A stretch of DNA of 62,260 bases, taken from positions 73,543 to 135,802 of the forward strand of contig JABDES010000001.1 in NCBI GenBank assembly GCA_013286935.1, read 5' to 3'. This document shows positions 47,534 through 56,736 of the stretch, one piece after another. Under the pieces are notes generated by a model, which was not told the DNA's origin, did no database searches, and saw only the letters and a list, made by a program, of their open reading frames with translations. The translations under genes were made by a program, and so were the position numbers. Source of the stretch: Candidatus Babelota bacterium. GTDB lineage: Bacteria > Babelota > Babeliae > Babelales > Vermiphilaceae. How positions within the stretch are numbered: position 1 is the stretch's first letter; each line of letters starts with the position of its first letter.

Positions 47534-48286
47534 ATGAAATATACACATACTTTTTTTGTAGCGGTTATTTTCCCCCTTTTTATCTGTGCGACGCCTAGCA
47601 TTTGTTCTGACGATGTTGAAGGTGTAGATCAATCGGTGTTTCCGGTTGTTTCTGAGGCTTCTAGCGAGCCTGCCTGTAAGACGATGAGGAGCCGATTGAC
47701 TGGTGCCGGTAAAGTTATCCTTGCTAACGGTGGCTTTGCTGTATTTGGGGCAGCTGTTGGTACTGCTATCAATATGCTGATTTGTAAGCAATTGGTGAAC
47801 AATTTACCGCTAGATAATAACTTGACTGGCTTTCAAAAGCATAAACTTTGGTGTGCCTTGAGTGATATTAGACCTTTTCTGATTTGGGCTTGCAGTACAA
47901 TGCTAAGCCAGTCTTGTGGTAATTATCTATTAAAAAACAGATCACGAGATATTAATAGCCTTGATGATGCGGCGAAAAATAGTACTAACGTAAGCATTGG
48001 TAATGTTCCTAAGTGTCTTAGTTATGTTGATATGTTTTTACAAAATGGCGGCTCTCCTGTTGTAGTAGCCTTAATTGCCCACCTATTTTCTCGAAATGTC
48101 TATGATCTGCATAGAAGTCATGCATGGTTTCGAAGTTGGGGTCTTGGTGTGGGTGCAATTTTGTCTCAACCGCTCTACAATCTATGCTCTTACAAGGTCA
48201 GAAAGTTATACGCTGCTTATCGTGCCAACTTGAAAGATCAAAAAACCAAGCCTGAAGTGCCCATAAGTGCGCCTTCCAGCGTTTAA
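47534..48286 (+). CDS. Secreted paralog-family protein, array copy 2
   Basis: This has the same layout as copy 1: signal peptide MKYTHTFFVAVIFPLFICAT, WACSTMLSQSCGNYLLKN, QNGGSPVV, SQPLYNLCSYKVRKLY and a final APSSV. The ribosome site AAGGA overlaps the stop codon of copy 1, so translation is coupled. A 39-base stretch is identical to copy 1 (48157-48195 against 47399-47437). That suggests recent duplication or gene conversion. The frame also opens at TTG 47528, which is less likely to be the start. Confidence 0.78.
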   Translation: MKYTHTFFVAVIFPLFICATPSICSDDVEGVDQSVFPVVSEASSEPACKTMRSRLTGAGKVILANGGFAVFGAAVGTAINMLICKQLVNNLPLDNNLTGFQKHKLWCALSDIRPFLIWACSTMLSQSCGNYLLKNRSRDINSLDDAAKNSTNVSIGNVPKCLSYVDMFLQNGGSPVVVALIAHLFSRNVYDLHRSHAWFRSWGLGVGAILSQPLYNLCSYKVRKLYAAYRANLKDQKTKPEVPISAPSSV

Positions 48287-48298
48287 GGATTTTTCAAT

Positions 48299-49042
48299 AT
48301 GAAATATACGCATACTTTTTTTATAGTGCTTATTTTCCCTCTTTTTATCTCTATGGCGCCTAGCATCTGCTCTGACAATGTTGAAGGTGTAGATCAATCT
48401 GTGCAGGCGGTTGTTTCTGAGGCTTCTAGCGAGCCTGTTTATAAAGCGGTGGGCACTCAACTTGCTAGCGGTGTTAAGGCTGTCCTTTCTAATGTTGGTG
48501 TTGTTTTGTTAGGGGGGGTTGCAAGCGAGGCTCTATCTGTTTGTGTTAAGACAACAATAAGGGACAATTTGCCATCACGCAATAATTTGACAGATCGTCA
48601 ACAACATGATCTCTGGTGTCAGATAAGCGATATACGACCGTTTTTACTGTGGGCTGGTTGTACAATGCTAGGTCAATCTTATGGCAACTATTTACTGAAT
48701 GGCTCGCGGGTGGTAAGTTGCTCTCGTGATAATTTAGAAGAAAAAATTGGTAAAGTTTTGGCCGGATGCGTTAGGCGCACTGATATGTTTTTAGGCAATG
48801 GTGGGATTTCTGTAGCAATGGGCTTTTTGATGCGCATGTATGGCCGAATGAGTCCTAAGTGCCTTTGTGCTGAAACGAACAACCTTATGAGGATTCTTTC
48901 TTTGGGTATTTTCGTGTCTCAATTACTTTACAATGTGAGTTCTTGCGGCATTAGGAAGCTATATTGTTCTCATTGTGCCAATCTAGAAAGCCAGAAAAAT
49001 GAGGCGTTAAGCACTGATTTAGCTGGGCCTTCCGGCATTTAA
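48299..49042 (+). CDS. Secreted paralog-family protein, array copy 3
   Basis: The signal peptide MKYTHTFFIVLIFPLFISMA and the next 40 residues are close to copy 2 (VEGVDQSV, VSEASSEP). The body keeps WAGCTMLGQSYGNYLLN, LGNGGISV and a degraded SQLLYNVSSCGIRKLY. The ribosome site again overlaps the preceding stop codon (TAAGGA). The last 24 bases overlap the end of the convergent DUF2156 gene. The hallmark motif has drifted most here. Function is unknown. Confidence 0.76.
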   Translation: MKYTHTFFIVLIFPLFISMAPSICSDNVEGVDQSVQAVVSEASSEPVYKAVGTQLASGVKAVLSNVGVVLLGGVASEALSVCVKTTIRDNLPSRNNLTDRQQHDLWCQISDIRPFLLWAGCTMLGQSYGNYLLNGSRVVSCSRDNLEEKIGKVLAGCVRRTDMFLGNGGISVAMGFLMRMYGRMSPKCLCAETNNLMRILSLGIFVSQLLYNVSSCGIRKLYCSHCANLESQKNEALSTDLAGPSGI

Positions 49043-50044
49043 CGACCCCATAATTCCGACTATTTCGCGTATACCGATACCTTGATTGCTGCCAAGCAAG
49101 AAAGAGGGCGCAGTTTGTGGCTGAAATTTTTTCCAATACCATTGCCTTGAGTGTAATTTAAATAATGTAGTAATGAGTTTGAATGTATTTTTGGCAAACC
49201 AGGTAGCAGCATGGCTAAGCCCTATTACAGTTTCAAGCGCAGATGAAGCTAGCGTACCAATCGTTACAAAGTTACATCGCTCAAGTCGTAGTGCGTCAAG
49301 GGCCGATAAGACAAGCACTTCGGATGTGATAGGTGGTGCTGTTTGCGTGGTCATCAACATATTCAAGTACCATCCTTGGTATGAGTCTAATTTATTTAGC
49401 ATAAGCACGCCGATTATTTCATCGTTTTGTTGAGCGTAAAACCAGCGTTTGTTTGACCGGTGGGCGAAAAGATCTATCTGTAATAGGTATATTTGAAGTC
49501 CCTTCCTGCCCTGTAGCCATGAGCGAGCTACATTTTCAATATCCCTTTCTATGTGTGGATCGTCTGTAAGATGCTCTTTGATAATGATATTAAGGCGTTT
49601 TGCTTGGTTGCATTTGTTTCTGAGGTTGCTCGCATCAAATCCTTTACGTTCTTTTGGATCAAATGAAGGGTCAAGAATAATCTCATTTCCAATAGATATA
49701 GCGGTTCGATATTTATGCTGCAGGCCCCACGTCACAAATTGTTGCGAGGCGGAAACATGTACTATGTTTTTTACAGAGCGGTAGCAATAGTCATGAAACC
49801 TATTAATGAGCTGTTCAACGTTCATTTGTGCACATACTGGATCGCCGAATACTATTGCGCATCCAGCTTTTACTTTGTAGCCAATGATGCCATTAGCTTC
49901 TGGACAATGAAAAATATGACATGAGGGGTCCAGGAGTGCAACAGAGGTAAAATGTCCCCATTTTTGTACATAATCTGCAACCGAATGATTTTCTCTGAAT
50001 AGTTTTGTTGATTCAGTATGAAAATTAATTTTTTTTTTGATCAT
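49019..50044 (-). CDS. DUF2156 / MprF C-terminal-like aminoacyltransferase
   Basis: The 341 residues match the soluble C-terminal domain of phosphatidylglycerol lysyltransferases (LPG synthase, tandem GNAT fold): GIIGYKVKAGCAIVFGDPVC, an R-N-K-C-N-Q-A basic patch, and WYLNMLMTT late. No membrane flippase domain is present. The family transfers amino acids from tRNA to lipids or peptides. The acceptor here is unknown. AGGAG lies five bases before the ATG. It converges on the paralog array. Confidence 0.82.
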   Translation of the reverse strand: MIKKKINFHTESTKLFRENHSVADYVQKWGHFTSVALLDPSCHIFHCPEANGIIGYKVKAGCAIVFGDPVCAQMNVEQLINRFHDYCYRSVKNIVHVSASQQFVTWGLQHKYRTAISIGNEIILDPSFDPKERKGFDASNLRNKCNQAKRLNIIIKEHLTDDPHIERDIENVARSWLQGRKGLQIYLLQIDLFAHRSNKRWFYAQQNDEIIGVLMLNKLDSYQGWYLNMLMTTQTAPPITSEVLVLSALDALRLERCNFVTIGTLASSALETVIGLSHAATWFAKNTFKLITTLFKLHSRQWYWKKFQPQTAPSFLLGSNQGIGIREIVGIMGSLNAGRPS

Positions 50045-50302
50045 AGCGGCTCCTGTTCTATTTCAAAAAAATATGTTGCATTTAAGCTATTATTTTCGCC
50101 AATAAATAATCAAGGCTTTATATCAATATTGTTGTTTTGTGTAATACCAGGTACACTTTAAACAGTTTGTTGCCCGTTTTTCTATGATTAAACCGTTTTT
50201 TTTGTTTGTTTTGGCATAGGGATTTTAGGAAAATAAAACTTACATTATTTATGTTTTATCTGTTTAGCTGTGCTTTATATGCCTAACGTAAGAGAATAAT
50301 TC

Positions 50303-51271
50303 GTGTCTGCCCGTTTTTGTTGTTTATTGATAGCCTTGGTCTCCTTGGTGTTGTCGGGAGTACACCTGTTGTGCATAATGCGTTTGCATAAAACAGATAG
50401 TATTGACGCAAAGAAAGCTCCTTTGGTGGTGTGCACTACCAGCATTATTGCGGATGCGGTTTTGAACATCGCGGGAAGCAATGTTCAACTTGTGTGTCTT
50501 ATGGGATCAGGAGTGGATCCCCATTCTTATCATGCAAGAGAACGCGATGTGCACCTTCTTGACCAAGCTGACGTTGTCTTGTATCACGGTTTACATCTAG
50601 AGGGGAAGATGGGAGAGCTTTTTTCTGCCCTTGAACTACAACAAGGAAGGCGTATGGTGGCTGTTACTAGGGCGTTAGACCGCCGATCGTTGCGCGCATC
50701 GTCATTTGAGTCTATATATGATCCACATATATGGCACGACGTAATGCTTTGGCGCAATGTAGTACATGAAATTACTACCGTTCTAAAAGAGATCGACACG
50801 GAGCATGCTGAGTTGTACCAGACATCAAGTGATTCGTACATAAAAGAGCTTGATAGGTTGGATGACTATATAAAAGATAGATTTAAAAGTCTTCCGACTG
50901 AGCGACGTATTTTGGTTACCGCTCACGATGCATTTGGTTATTTTGGCAAGGCATACGGCTTTCAGGTTGTTGGATTGCAGGGTATTAGTACCGAAGCTGA
51001 AGTTGGCATGAAAGATGTCCAGCGCTTAATTACCTTTTTAATAGAAAACCACGTTTCAGCCATTTTTTTGGAATCATCCGTTTTGCCTCGTGCTTTAAAA
51101 GCTGTTCAAAAAGGGGTATTTGCCCGTGGACAGGAAATACGAGTTATAGATGAACTGTATTCGGATTCATTGGGTGTTCCAGGCATTGCTGCCTCTTCTT
51201 ACATCGGAATGATGCAGCATAATGTTAATACTATTTTTATTGCTCTATCTGACACTTTGGTAGAACACTGA
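50303..51271 (+). CDS. troA: Manganese/zinc ABC transporter substrate-binding protein
   Basis: A GTG start gives a signal sequence (ARFCCLLIALVSLVLSGVHL). The TroA/ZnuA cluster A-1 fold shows metal ligands DPHSYH, DPHIWHD, TAHDAFGYFG and a final Asp in DELYSDSLG. GLQGISTEAEVG is typical of the family. It lacks the His-rich loop common in ZnuA, which mildly favours manganese. It overlaps the ATPase gene by one base. An internal ATG at 50378 would lose the signal peptide. Confidence 0.92.
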   Translation: MSARFCCLLIALVSLVLSGVHLLCIMRLHKTDSIDAKKAPLVVCTTSIIADAVLNIAGSNVQLVCLMGSGVDPHSYHARERDVHLLDQADVVLYHGLHLEGKMGELFSALELQQGRRMVAVTRALDRRSLRASSFESIYDPHIWHDVMLWRNVVHEITTVLKEIDTEHAELYQTSSDSYIKELDRLDDYIKDRFKSLPTERRILVTAHDAFGYFGKAYGFQVVGLQGISTEAEVGMKDVQRLITFLIENHVSAIFLESSVLPRALKAVQKGVFARGQEIRVIDELYSDSLGVPGIAASSYIGMMQHNVNTIFIALSDTLVEH

Positions 51272-51978
51272 TGTTTGCGGTAAAAAATTTAAATATAGCG
51301 TATGACGATCTATTTGTCGTTCAAGACGTTTCATTTTCGGTTTCTGATGGAATGCTGGTTGCGATGGTTGGTCCCAATGGGGCCGGAAAGTCGACGTTGC
51401 TCAAAGCTATTGTTGGCTTGGTGCCGCGCGTTTCTGGTGTGATTACGTTAGGCGACAAACCCTTGTCTGTCGCTGGAGGACTTGTTGCGTACATACCTCA
51501 GCATGCGACTATGGATTGGAATTTTCCTATTACACTTGCAGATCTTGTAATTATGGGATGCTATGGACAGTTTTCCTTTGGTAGGGCTCCCACATGTGAT
51601 AAGTATGCCCAGGTAGATGAAGTTTTAGAGCTGGTTGACTTGAGATTGTACAAAGAGCAACATATTGGAGTCCTTTCTGGCGGTCAAAGACAAAGAGCTT
51701 TGCTTGCACGGGCTCTCATGCAAAATGCCAAACTTTATTTGATGGACGAGTCCCTTTCTGGCGTGGACACGTTAGCACAAACCATCATTATGGATATCTT
51801 AAAAAATCTTTCTAGCAAAGGGAAAATGGTTATTATTGTTCATCACCATCTTGCTTATATAGAACGCTATTTTGACGCGGTGTTGCTGCTTAATAGATCA
51901 TGTTTGTATTATGGGCCTATGTGCGACTTTCCAAGTCCCTCTTTGCTGCATACAATGTACCATGCTAAGACAACATAG
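51271..51978 (+). CDS. troB: Metal ABC transporter ATP-binding protein
   Basis: The 235-residue ABC ATPase has Walker A GPNGAGKST, a Q-loop within VAYIPQHATMDWNFPIT (the last segment is characteristic of Mn/Zn transporters), signature LSGGQRQRALLARAL, Walker B LYLMDES and the switch His HHHLAYI. The usual catalytic Glu after Walker B Asp is present (DES). It energises import with TroA, TroC and TroD. Confidence 0.95.
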   Translation: MFAVKNLNIAYDDLFVVQDVSFSVSDGMLVAMVGPNGAGKSTLLKAIVGLVPRVSGVITLGDKPLSVAGGLVAYIPQHATMDWNFPITLADLVIMGCYGQFSFGRAPTCDKYAQVDEVLELVDLRLYKEQHIGVLSGGQRQRALLARALMQNAKLYLMDESLSGVDTLAQTIIMDILKNLSSKGKMVIIVHHHLAYIERYFDAVLLLNRSCLYYGPMCDFPSPSLLHTMYHAKTT

Positions 51979-52003
51979 CGTTTGAGAGGGGCGATGTTAT
52001 ATT

Positions 52004-52876
52004 ATGTTTCATGAATTTTTATTGTCTATGGCATATTGTGCCGATCAAACGCTTGCAATTATTGCAATAAGTACGGGATTGTTGGGATTGTCTGCCGGCA
52101 TTCTGGGCGCATTTGCATTTGCGCAAAATCAAGGAATGCTTGGTGATGCTATTTCGCATGCCGCATTGCCTGGAGCAGTACTCGCTTTTTTATGCACCCA
52201 TAGCACGAATGCTCTACTTCTTTGTTCTGGAGGAATGGCATCAGCAGTAATTGGTATATTATTTATAGAGTTAATAGTTGTTTTTAGCCTACTCAGACGT
52301 GATGCGGCCATAGCGGTTGTCCTTTCGGTTTTTTTTGGCATTGGTTTGGTGCTGCTTACTATTGCACGTAAATATCCGTTGCATGGTCAATCGCTTTTGA
52401 ATCGCCTGCTTTTTGGTAATGCTGCAACAATTACTATTGATGATTTGTATGCAATAGCTACGGTAACTATTGTTCTTATGACAATAGTTTTTTTGCTATG
52501 GAAAGAGTTTTTGATTGTTGTATTTGATCATCATTATGCGCAAACGCTTGGACTCAGGTCATCTGCAGGGGTCATTGTGTTGATGCTGAGTATCGTTACG
52601 ATAGTTTCTATTGGGTTGCAGACTACAGGTGGTATTTTAATGAGTACCTTATTGCTCGCTCCCGCGGCAGCAGCGCGTCAATGGACGACACGTTTTTCAC
52701 ATTTTGTTTTTTTGGCCGGTTTTTTTGGCATGATGGGAGCGATGATCGGTTCTTTTATGAGTGCATTGGTTGATCAGTTACCTACTGGTCCAGCCATAGT
52801 GCTTGTAGTGGGTGCCATTTTAACTGTTTCACTTTTATTTGGATGCGGTGCGCATGTTCAAGTGAGAGGCTTATAA
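52004..52876 (+). CDS. troC: Metal ABC transporter permease
   Basis: The 290-residue protein has eight or more hydrophobic segments and the ABC-3 (ZnuB/MntB) family signature AFAQNQGMLGDAISHAALPG near residue 40, then FDHHYAQTLGLR and GGILMSTLLLAPAAAARQW. It is one half of the membrane channel. GGGGCGATG provides the ribosome site. Confidence 0.93.
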   Translation: MFHEFLLSMAYCADQTLAIIAISTGLLGLSAGILGAFAFAQNQGMLGDAISHAALPGAVLAFLCTHSTNALLLCSGGMASAVIGILFIELIVVFSLLRRDAAIAVVLSVFFGIGLVLLTIARKYPLHGQSLLNRLLFGNAATITIDDLYAIATVTIVLMTIVFLLWKEFLIVVFDHHYAQTLGLRSSAGVIVLMLSIVTIVSIGLQTTGGILMSTLLLAPAAAARQWTTRFSHFVFLAGFFGMMGAMIGSFMSALVDQLPTGPAIVLVVGAILTVSLLFGCGAHVQVRGL

Positions 52877-52877
52877 G

Positions 52878-53924
52878 ATGTTTATTGTGGCATGCTTGAT
52901 AGCAATTATTTCATGCGCTTGTATAGCGACCATTATACCAGGATTTTTTTTAGTTTTACGACGAATGGCGCTCATGAGTGATGCTATAAGCCATGCGGTG
53001 TTGCCTGGGATAGTAATTATGTTTCTTCTGGTTAAGCGCCTTGATTCGCCACTTTTGCTCTATGGAGCCTCTCTTGCAGGGCTTTTGATAGTTGCCGTTA
53101 CGCAGTATGTGATAAACAGCGGTAAAATCAGAAAAGAAGTTGCGATAGGGCTCATATTTCCATTTTTTTTTTCTTTGGGAGTTATTCTTATTTGTCGATA
53201 CGCTCGTGACGTACATTTGGATACGGACATGGTGTTGCTGGGAGATATAGTTTTTACACCGTTTCGCTTGTTGAGTTTTAATGGCATTGTGTTGGGACCA
53301 TATGCGCTATGGTTAATGGCCGGTTTAATAGTGTGCAATGCGCTTTTTGTAACCATTTTTTATAAAGAATTATTAACGGCTACGTTTGACCAAGACTATG
53401 CGCAGTTAATGGGTCTGAGGCCTACAGTCATTCATTGCGTGCTTATGGGGTTGACGAGCATCACGGCAGTGGCGGCTTTTGATTTGGTAGGTTCTATAGT
53501 TGTTGTTGCATTAATGGTAGTCCCCGCCGCAACCTCTTTATTGTGTACAGATAGGATTCAAGTAGCGCTTATACTTGCCCTGTGTTTTGGTGTTTTGTCT
53601 GGCGTGGGCGGCTATGCTTTTGCGCACATGTATGATATTTCCATTTCCGGTTCTGTAGCGTTGATGGCTGGCTTTCTATTTTTGCTACTGTTCATCATAG
53701 CTCCAAAGAGAGGAATGAGGGCTATGTGGATATTCAAAAGTAGGTCAGCAAAAAAAATGGCAATAAGAGCTTTGAGATTATTTTTGGACAAAACAGATCT
53801 CAATGGGTATCAATTTCCGACAGAGTCTCTAGTGTATAGAGCGTCTAAGGAGCTTGGGTGGACCGTTTCTTATACGAGTACGGTTATGCAGTGGGCGTGG
53901 CAAAAAGGTGGCAATCATAGATGA
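52878..53924 (+). CDS. troD: Metal ABC transporter permease with C-terminal helical extension
   Basis: The ABC-3 permease part (1-275) has RRMALMSDAISHAVLPGIV and FDQDYAQLMGLRP. After FLLLLFIIAPKRG, the protein continues about 70 residues beyond a typical end. The extension (AIRALRLFLD, SLVYRASKELGW, TVSYTSTVMQWAWQKGG) reads like a degenerate winged helix. In Chlamydia the homologous YtgC is fused to a DtxR-type repressor; the comparison here is inference. The gene is 348 residues and starts one base after the troC stop. Confidence 0.9.
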   Translation: MFIVACLIAIISCACIATIIPGFFLVLRRMALMSDAISHAVLPGIVIMFLLVKRLDSPLLLYGASLAGLLIVAVTQYVINSGKIRKEVAIGLIFPFFFSLGVILICRYARDVHLDTDMVLLGDIVFTPFRLLSFNGIVLGPYALWLMAGLIVCNALFVTIFYKELLTATFDQDYAQLMGLRPTVIHCVLMGLTSITAVAAFDLVGSIVVVALMVVPAATSLLCTDRIQVALILALCFGVLSGVGGYAFAHMYDISISGSVALMAGFLFLLLFIIAPKRGMRAMWIFKSRSAKKMAIRALRLFLDKTDLNGYQFPTESLVYRASKELGWTVSYTSTVMQWAWQKGGNHR

Positions 53925-54059
53925 TGTACTATGTATTCCTGTAGTTTGTATTGGATACATTTTTTGATGATTACTGTTTTAGATTTTTTTTTAAAAAAAT
54001 GGTACTATAACCATATTTTCTTATGAAATTAACATCTTTTTTGTTTTTAAAGGATAATT

Positions 54060-54296
54060 ATGCCAGTACCAAAACGCAAGCGCTCGCGCGCTAGACGTGA
54101 TAAACGATTTGCTAACAAAGCGCTTTCTGTATATTCTGTGGGAGCATGTGGCCATTGTAGCGCTCCTATTAGATCACACCAATTATGTAGTTTGTGTGGA
54201 TATTATAAAGGCGTGAAGGTTGTTCAGGACAAGGTGGAACGCACTGAAAAACGATTGAAAAACAATAGATCGGCTGATAAGCCGGGGCGAGCCTAG
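54060..54296 (+). CDS. rpmF: Ribosomal protein bL32
   Basis: The 78-residue protein begins MPVPKRKRSRARRDKRFA and has a zinc ribbon of two CxxC pairs (CGHC, CSLC), as in C+ paralogs of L32. AAAGGATAATT precedes the ATG. It heads the unit rpmF-TPR-gltX-acpP. Confidence 0.97.
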   Translation: MPVPKRKRSRARRDKRFANKALSVYSVGACGHCSAPIRSHQLCSLCGYYKGVKVVQDKVERTEKRLKNNRSADKPGRA

Positions 54297-54311
54297 AGCG
54301 AGAGGCGAGAT

Positions 54312-54977
54312 ATGAATATTATGTTGTTTGAAAAAATTAAAAATATTGATATGCAACGGTATGTGTCACATCTGCTAATTTTTGCCGTGGGAATAGGATG
54401 CGTATTTTCTTGTTGTAGTCTGTATTATTTTTACAAGGTGTATCAGGAGCAGGCAGCTCAAAAGGTGATCGGTTTTTGCATAGAGGACTATCGCAATGCA
54501 CTGAAATCAAAAGATAGAGACTGGGACAAGATCATAGATGGGTTTTCACTTGCTGCTACGGAGTTTAGTGCGAGCGCGCTCGCACCATACTGCTATGTTT
54601 TTCAGGCTCAAGTACTCTATGAAAAAGGTGATTATAGTGGTTCTATTAAAGTGCTTGAAAAAGCAGTTGAGATGATCCCTAAAGGTTCATTATTTTTTTA
54701 TGTGTTTAAAACTAAATTAGCTCTTTTTATGTTGGATGCTCGCGATGAGCTAGACAAACAAAAAGGTGTAGCGATGCTTACTGATGTTGCCAGAGCGCCT
54801 GACAATGTAGTTAAAGATTATGCGCTTTACTACTTGGGATACTATCATTGGTCGCGCAATGAGCTGAATGAGGCTAAAAAAATATGGCAAGAATTGGTAG
54901 ATGAATATCGCCATGAAAAGTCGTCTCCCTCGACCTGGGCACAACTTGCTGAGCAAAAATTACCTTATATTCTTTAA
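54312..54977 (+). CDS. Membrane-anchored TPR protein (YfgM-like)
   Basis: The 221 residues have a short cytoplasmic N-terminus, one transmembrane segment (HLLIFAVGIGCVFSCCSLYY) and TPR-like helices (ALAPYCYVFQAQVLYEKGDY, DYALYYLGYYHWSRNELNEA). The layout resembles YfgM/TPR_21 proteins, periplasmic chaperone-type partners of the Sec translocon. The assignment is by architecture only. Confidence 0.7.
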   Translation: MNIMLFEKIKNIDMQRYVSHLLIFAVGIGCVFSCCSLYYFYKVYQEQAAQKVIGFCIEDYRNALKSKDRDWDKIIDGFSLAATEFSASALAPYCYVFQAQVLYEKGDYSGSIKVLEKAVEMIPKGSLFFYVFKTKLALFMLDARDELDKQKGVAMLTDVARAPDNVVKDYALYYLGYYHWSRNELNEAKKIWQELVDEYRHEKSSPSTWAQLAEQKLPYIL

Positions 54978-54991
54978 GAAAGTCTCATTCC

Positions 54992-56428
54992 ATGTACCTC
55001 CAATCTGTAAGCGACCATCTTGGTGTGCGTGTTCGCTTTGCTCCATCCCCAACGGGCCATTTGCATTTGGGAGGGTTAAGGACGGCTCTTTTTAATTTTC
55101 TTTTTGCTAGACATTATTCAGGGTCATATTTACTCAGAATTGAAGATACTGATACAGATCGGTCACGTGTTGAATACGTTGAATCAATTGTTTCATCGCT
55201 AAGGTGGGCAAATCTATTGCCAGATGAGCCTATGATTATTCAAACAGATCGGGACAAGGAGCATCGTCAGGAGATTGAGCGCTTGCTTGAAAAAAGCTTG
55301 GCATACAGATGTTATTGTACTGCTCAAGAGATTGCTCAGCGTTGTAAAAAATCGGTGACGCAGACGAATGATTTTTTCTTTTCATACGATGAATTTTGTC
55401 GCAATGTAGACCGCCTTGATTCAGGTCCATATGTTATTAGGTTTGCTATGCCACTTTCAAATGACCCCATTGTTTTTAATGATTTGATTCGTGGTCCCAT
55501 ATCCTTTGAGCGTTCATATTTTGATGATTTTATCATTGCCAGGTCAGATGGCAGACCTGTATATAATTTTGTAGCTGTGGTCGATGACGCTCATATGCGT
55601 ATAACACATGTGATTCGTGGTGAAGATCATATAGCTAATACGCCAAAGCAGATATTGCTTTATAAAGCGCTCGAATATGGCGTGCCTCAGTTTGCTCATC
55701 TTCCAATGATTTTAGGTCCTGGTGGTAACCGTCTGAGCAAGCGAGACGGAGCAGTATCAGTGTTAGATTACCAATTAGAAGGGTATTTTCCTGAAGCGCT
55801 CGAAAACTATTTGGCACGTTTGGGATGGTCTTATGGCGATCAGGAAGTTTTTAGTCATGCTGAATTGATTGACTATTTTACGCTTGAGGGCGTTAGTAAG
55901 AAGGGGGCATGTTTTGATGTAGCAAAGCTTGGCTGGATGAATAGTGTGTATATAAAATCAAAATCTGCCCTAGAACTACTTGCCTACATGGAAAGTTACC
56001 CATGGTTAGCATTATCTAACCACACTTCATGGCCTGCTCAAGATATATGTCAAACAATCAATTTGTATAAAGACCGTGTAAAGACGCTAAGGGAGCTCAG
56101 AGAAGCTGTTCTTTCGGTTTGCAATCCGGTCGATTTAATTGCTACAAAGAGTTTTAATCATGATGGAATGGATGCTATTCATCCTCACATGGATAAAATA
56201 TATGAGTTATTATTGTTGATTCATGATGCAGATTGGAAAGAACCGAATCTTGCTGCTTGTATTAAAGGCTATTGTGCTCAGCATGCTATAAAATTTGTCA
56301 ATGTGGCACAACCACTTCGCCTGGCATTGACCGGCTCTAGCGTCGGACCGGGCGTGTCTGAACTATTGGCTTTAATTGGAAAGAATGAATCGATACGTCG
56401 TTTAGCTACTCTCATATCAACACTATAA
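54992..56428 (+). CDS. gltX: Glutamate-tRNA ligase
   Basis: The 478-residue class I synthetase has the HIGH-type motif in FAPSPTGHLHLGG, the family motif LLRIEDTD, and the KMSKS-type motif RLSKRDGA. A helical anticodon-binding domain follows. The eubacterial length is normal. Whether it also charges tRNA-Gln (with GatCAB) cannot be read here. Confidence 0.97.
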   Translation: MYLQSVSDHLGVRVRFAPSPTGHLHLGGLRTALFNFLFARHYSGSYLLRIEDTDTDRSRVEYVESIVSSLRWANLLPDEPMIIQTDRDKEHRQEIERLLEKSLAYRCYCTAQEIAQRCKKSVTQTNDFFFSYDEFCRNVDRLDSGPYVIRFAMPLSNDPIVFNDLIRGPISFERSYFDDFIIARSDGRPVYNFVAVVDDAHMRITHVIRGEDHIANTPKQILLYKALEYGVPQFAHLPMILGPGGNRLSKRDGAVSVLDYQLEGYFPEALENYLARLGWSYGDQEVFSHAELIDYFTLEGVSKKGACFDVAKLGWMNSVYIKSKSALELLAYMESYPWLALSNHTSWPAQDICQTINLYKDRVKTLRELREAVLSVCNPVDLIATKSFNHDGMDAIHPHMDKIYELLLLIHDADWKEPNLAACIKGYCAQHAIKFVNVAQPLRLALTGSSVGPGVSELLALIGKNESIRRLATLISTL

Positions 56429-56437
56429 GGTAATAAC

Positions 56438-56713
56438 ATGTCACAAGTTGATAAAAAAGATACGTATGAAAAGGTTGTAGGTATTATTGCTCATAAATTG
56501 TCCATAGATAGTCAAACTATTTCTGAGGCATCCACATTGCATGACTTGGGAGCGGACTCTATAGATCTTGTTAAGATTATAATGAGTTTGGAAGAGCAAT
56601 TTAGCATATCTATCGATGATGCAAAAGCGGAAACGCTTAAAAATGTTGGGGATGTGGTAGACTACGTGTATCAATTAAGTCTACAAAACAAAGCGAATTC
56701 GACTAATGAGTGA
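56438..56713 (+). CDS. acpP: Acyl carrier protein
   Basis: The 91-residue acidic helical protein carries the phosphopantetheine site GADSID, with Ser in D-S-I in place of the usual D-S-L. AAGG precedes the ATG. It functions in fatty acid or lipid A-type acyl transfer. The C-terminus is longer than usual by about ten polar residues. Confidence 0.93.
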   Translation: MSQVDKKDTYEKVVGIIAHKLSIDSQTISEASTLHDLGADSIDLVKIIMSLEEQFSISIDDAKAETLKNVGDVVDYVYQLSLQNKANSTNE

Positions 56714-56736
56714 ATATATTTTCTAGAGCAACCTTG

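Noticed and set aside
50220-50302. Possible metal-regulator operator upstream of troA
   Set aside because: AAAACTTACATTATTTATGTTTT is only an imperfect dyad in AT-rich DNA, and no matching second site was found.
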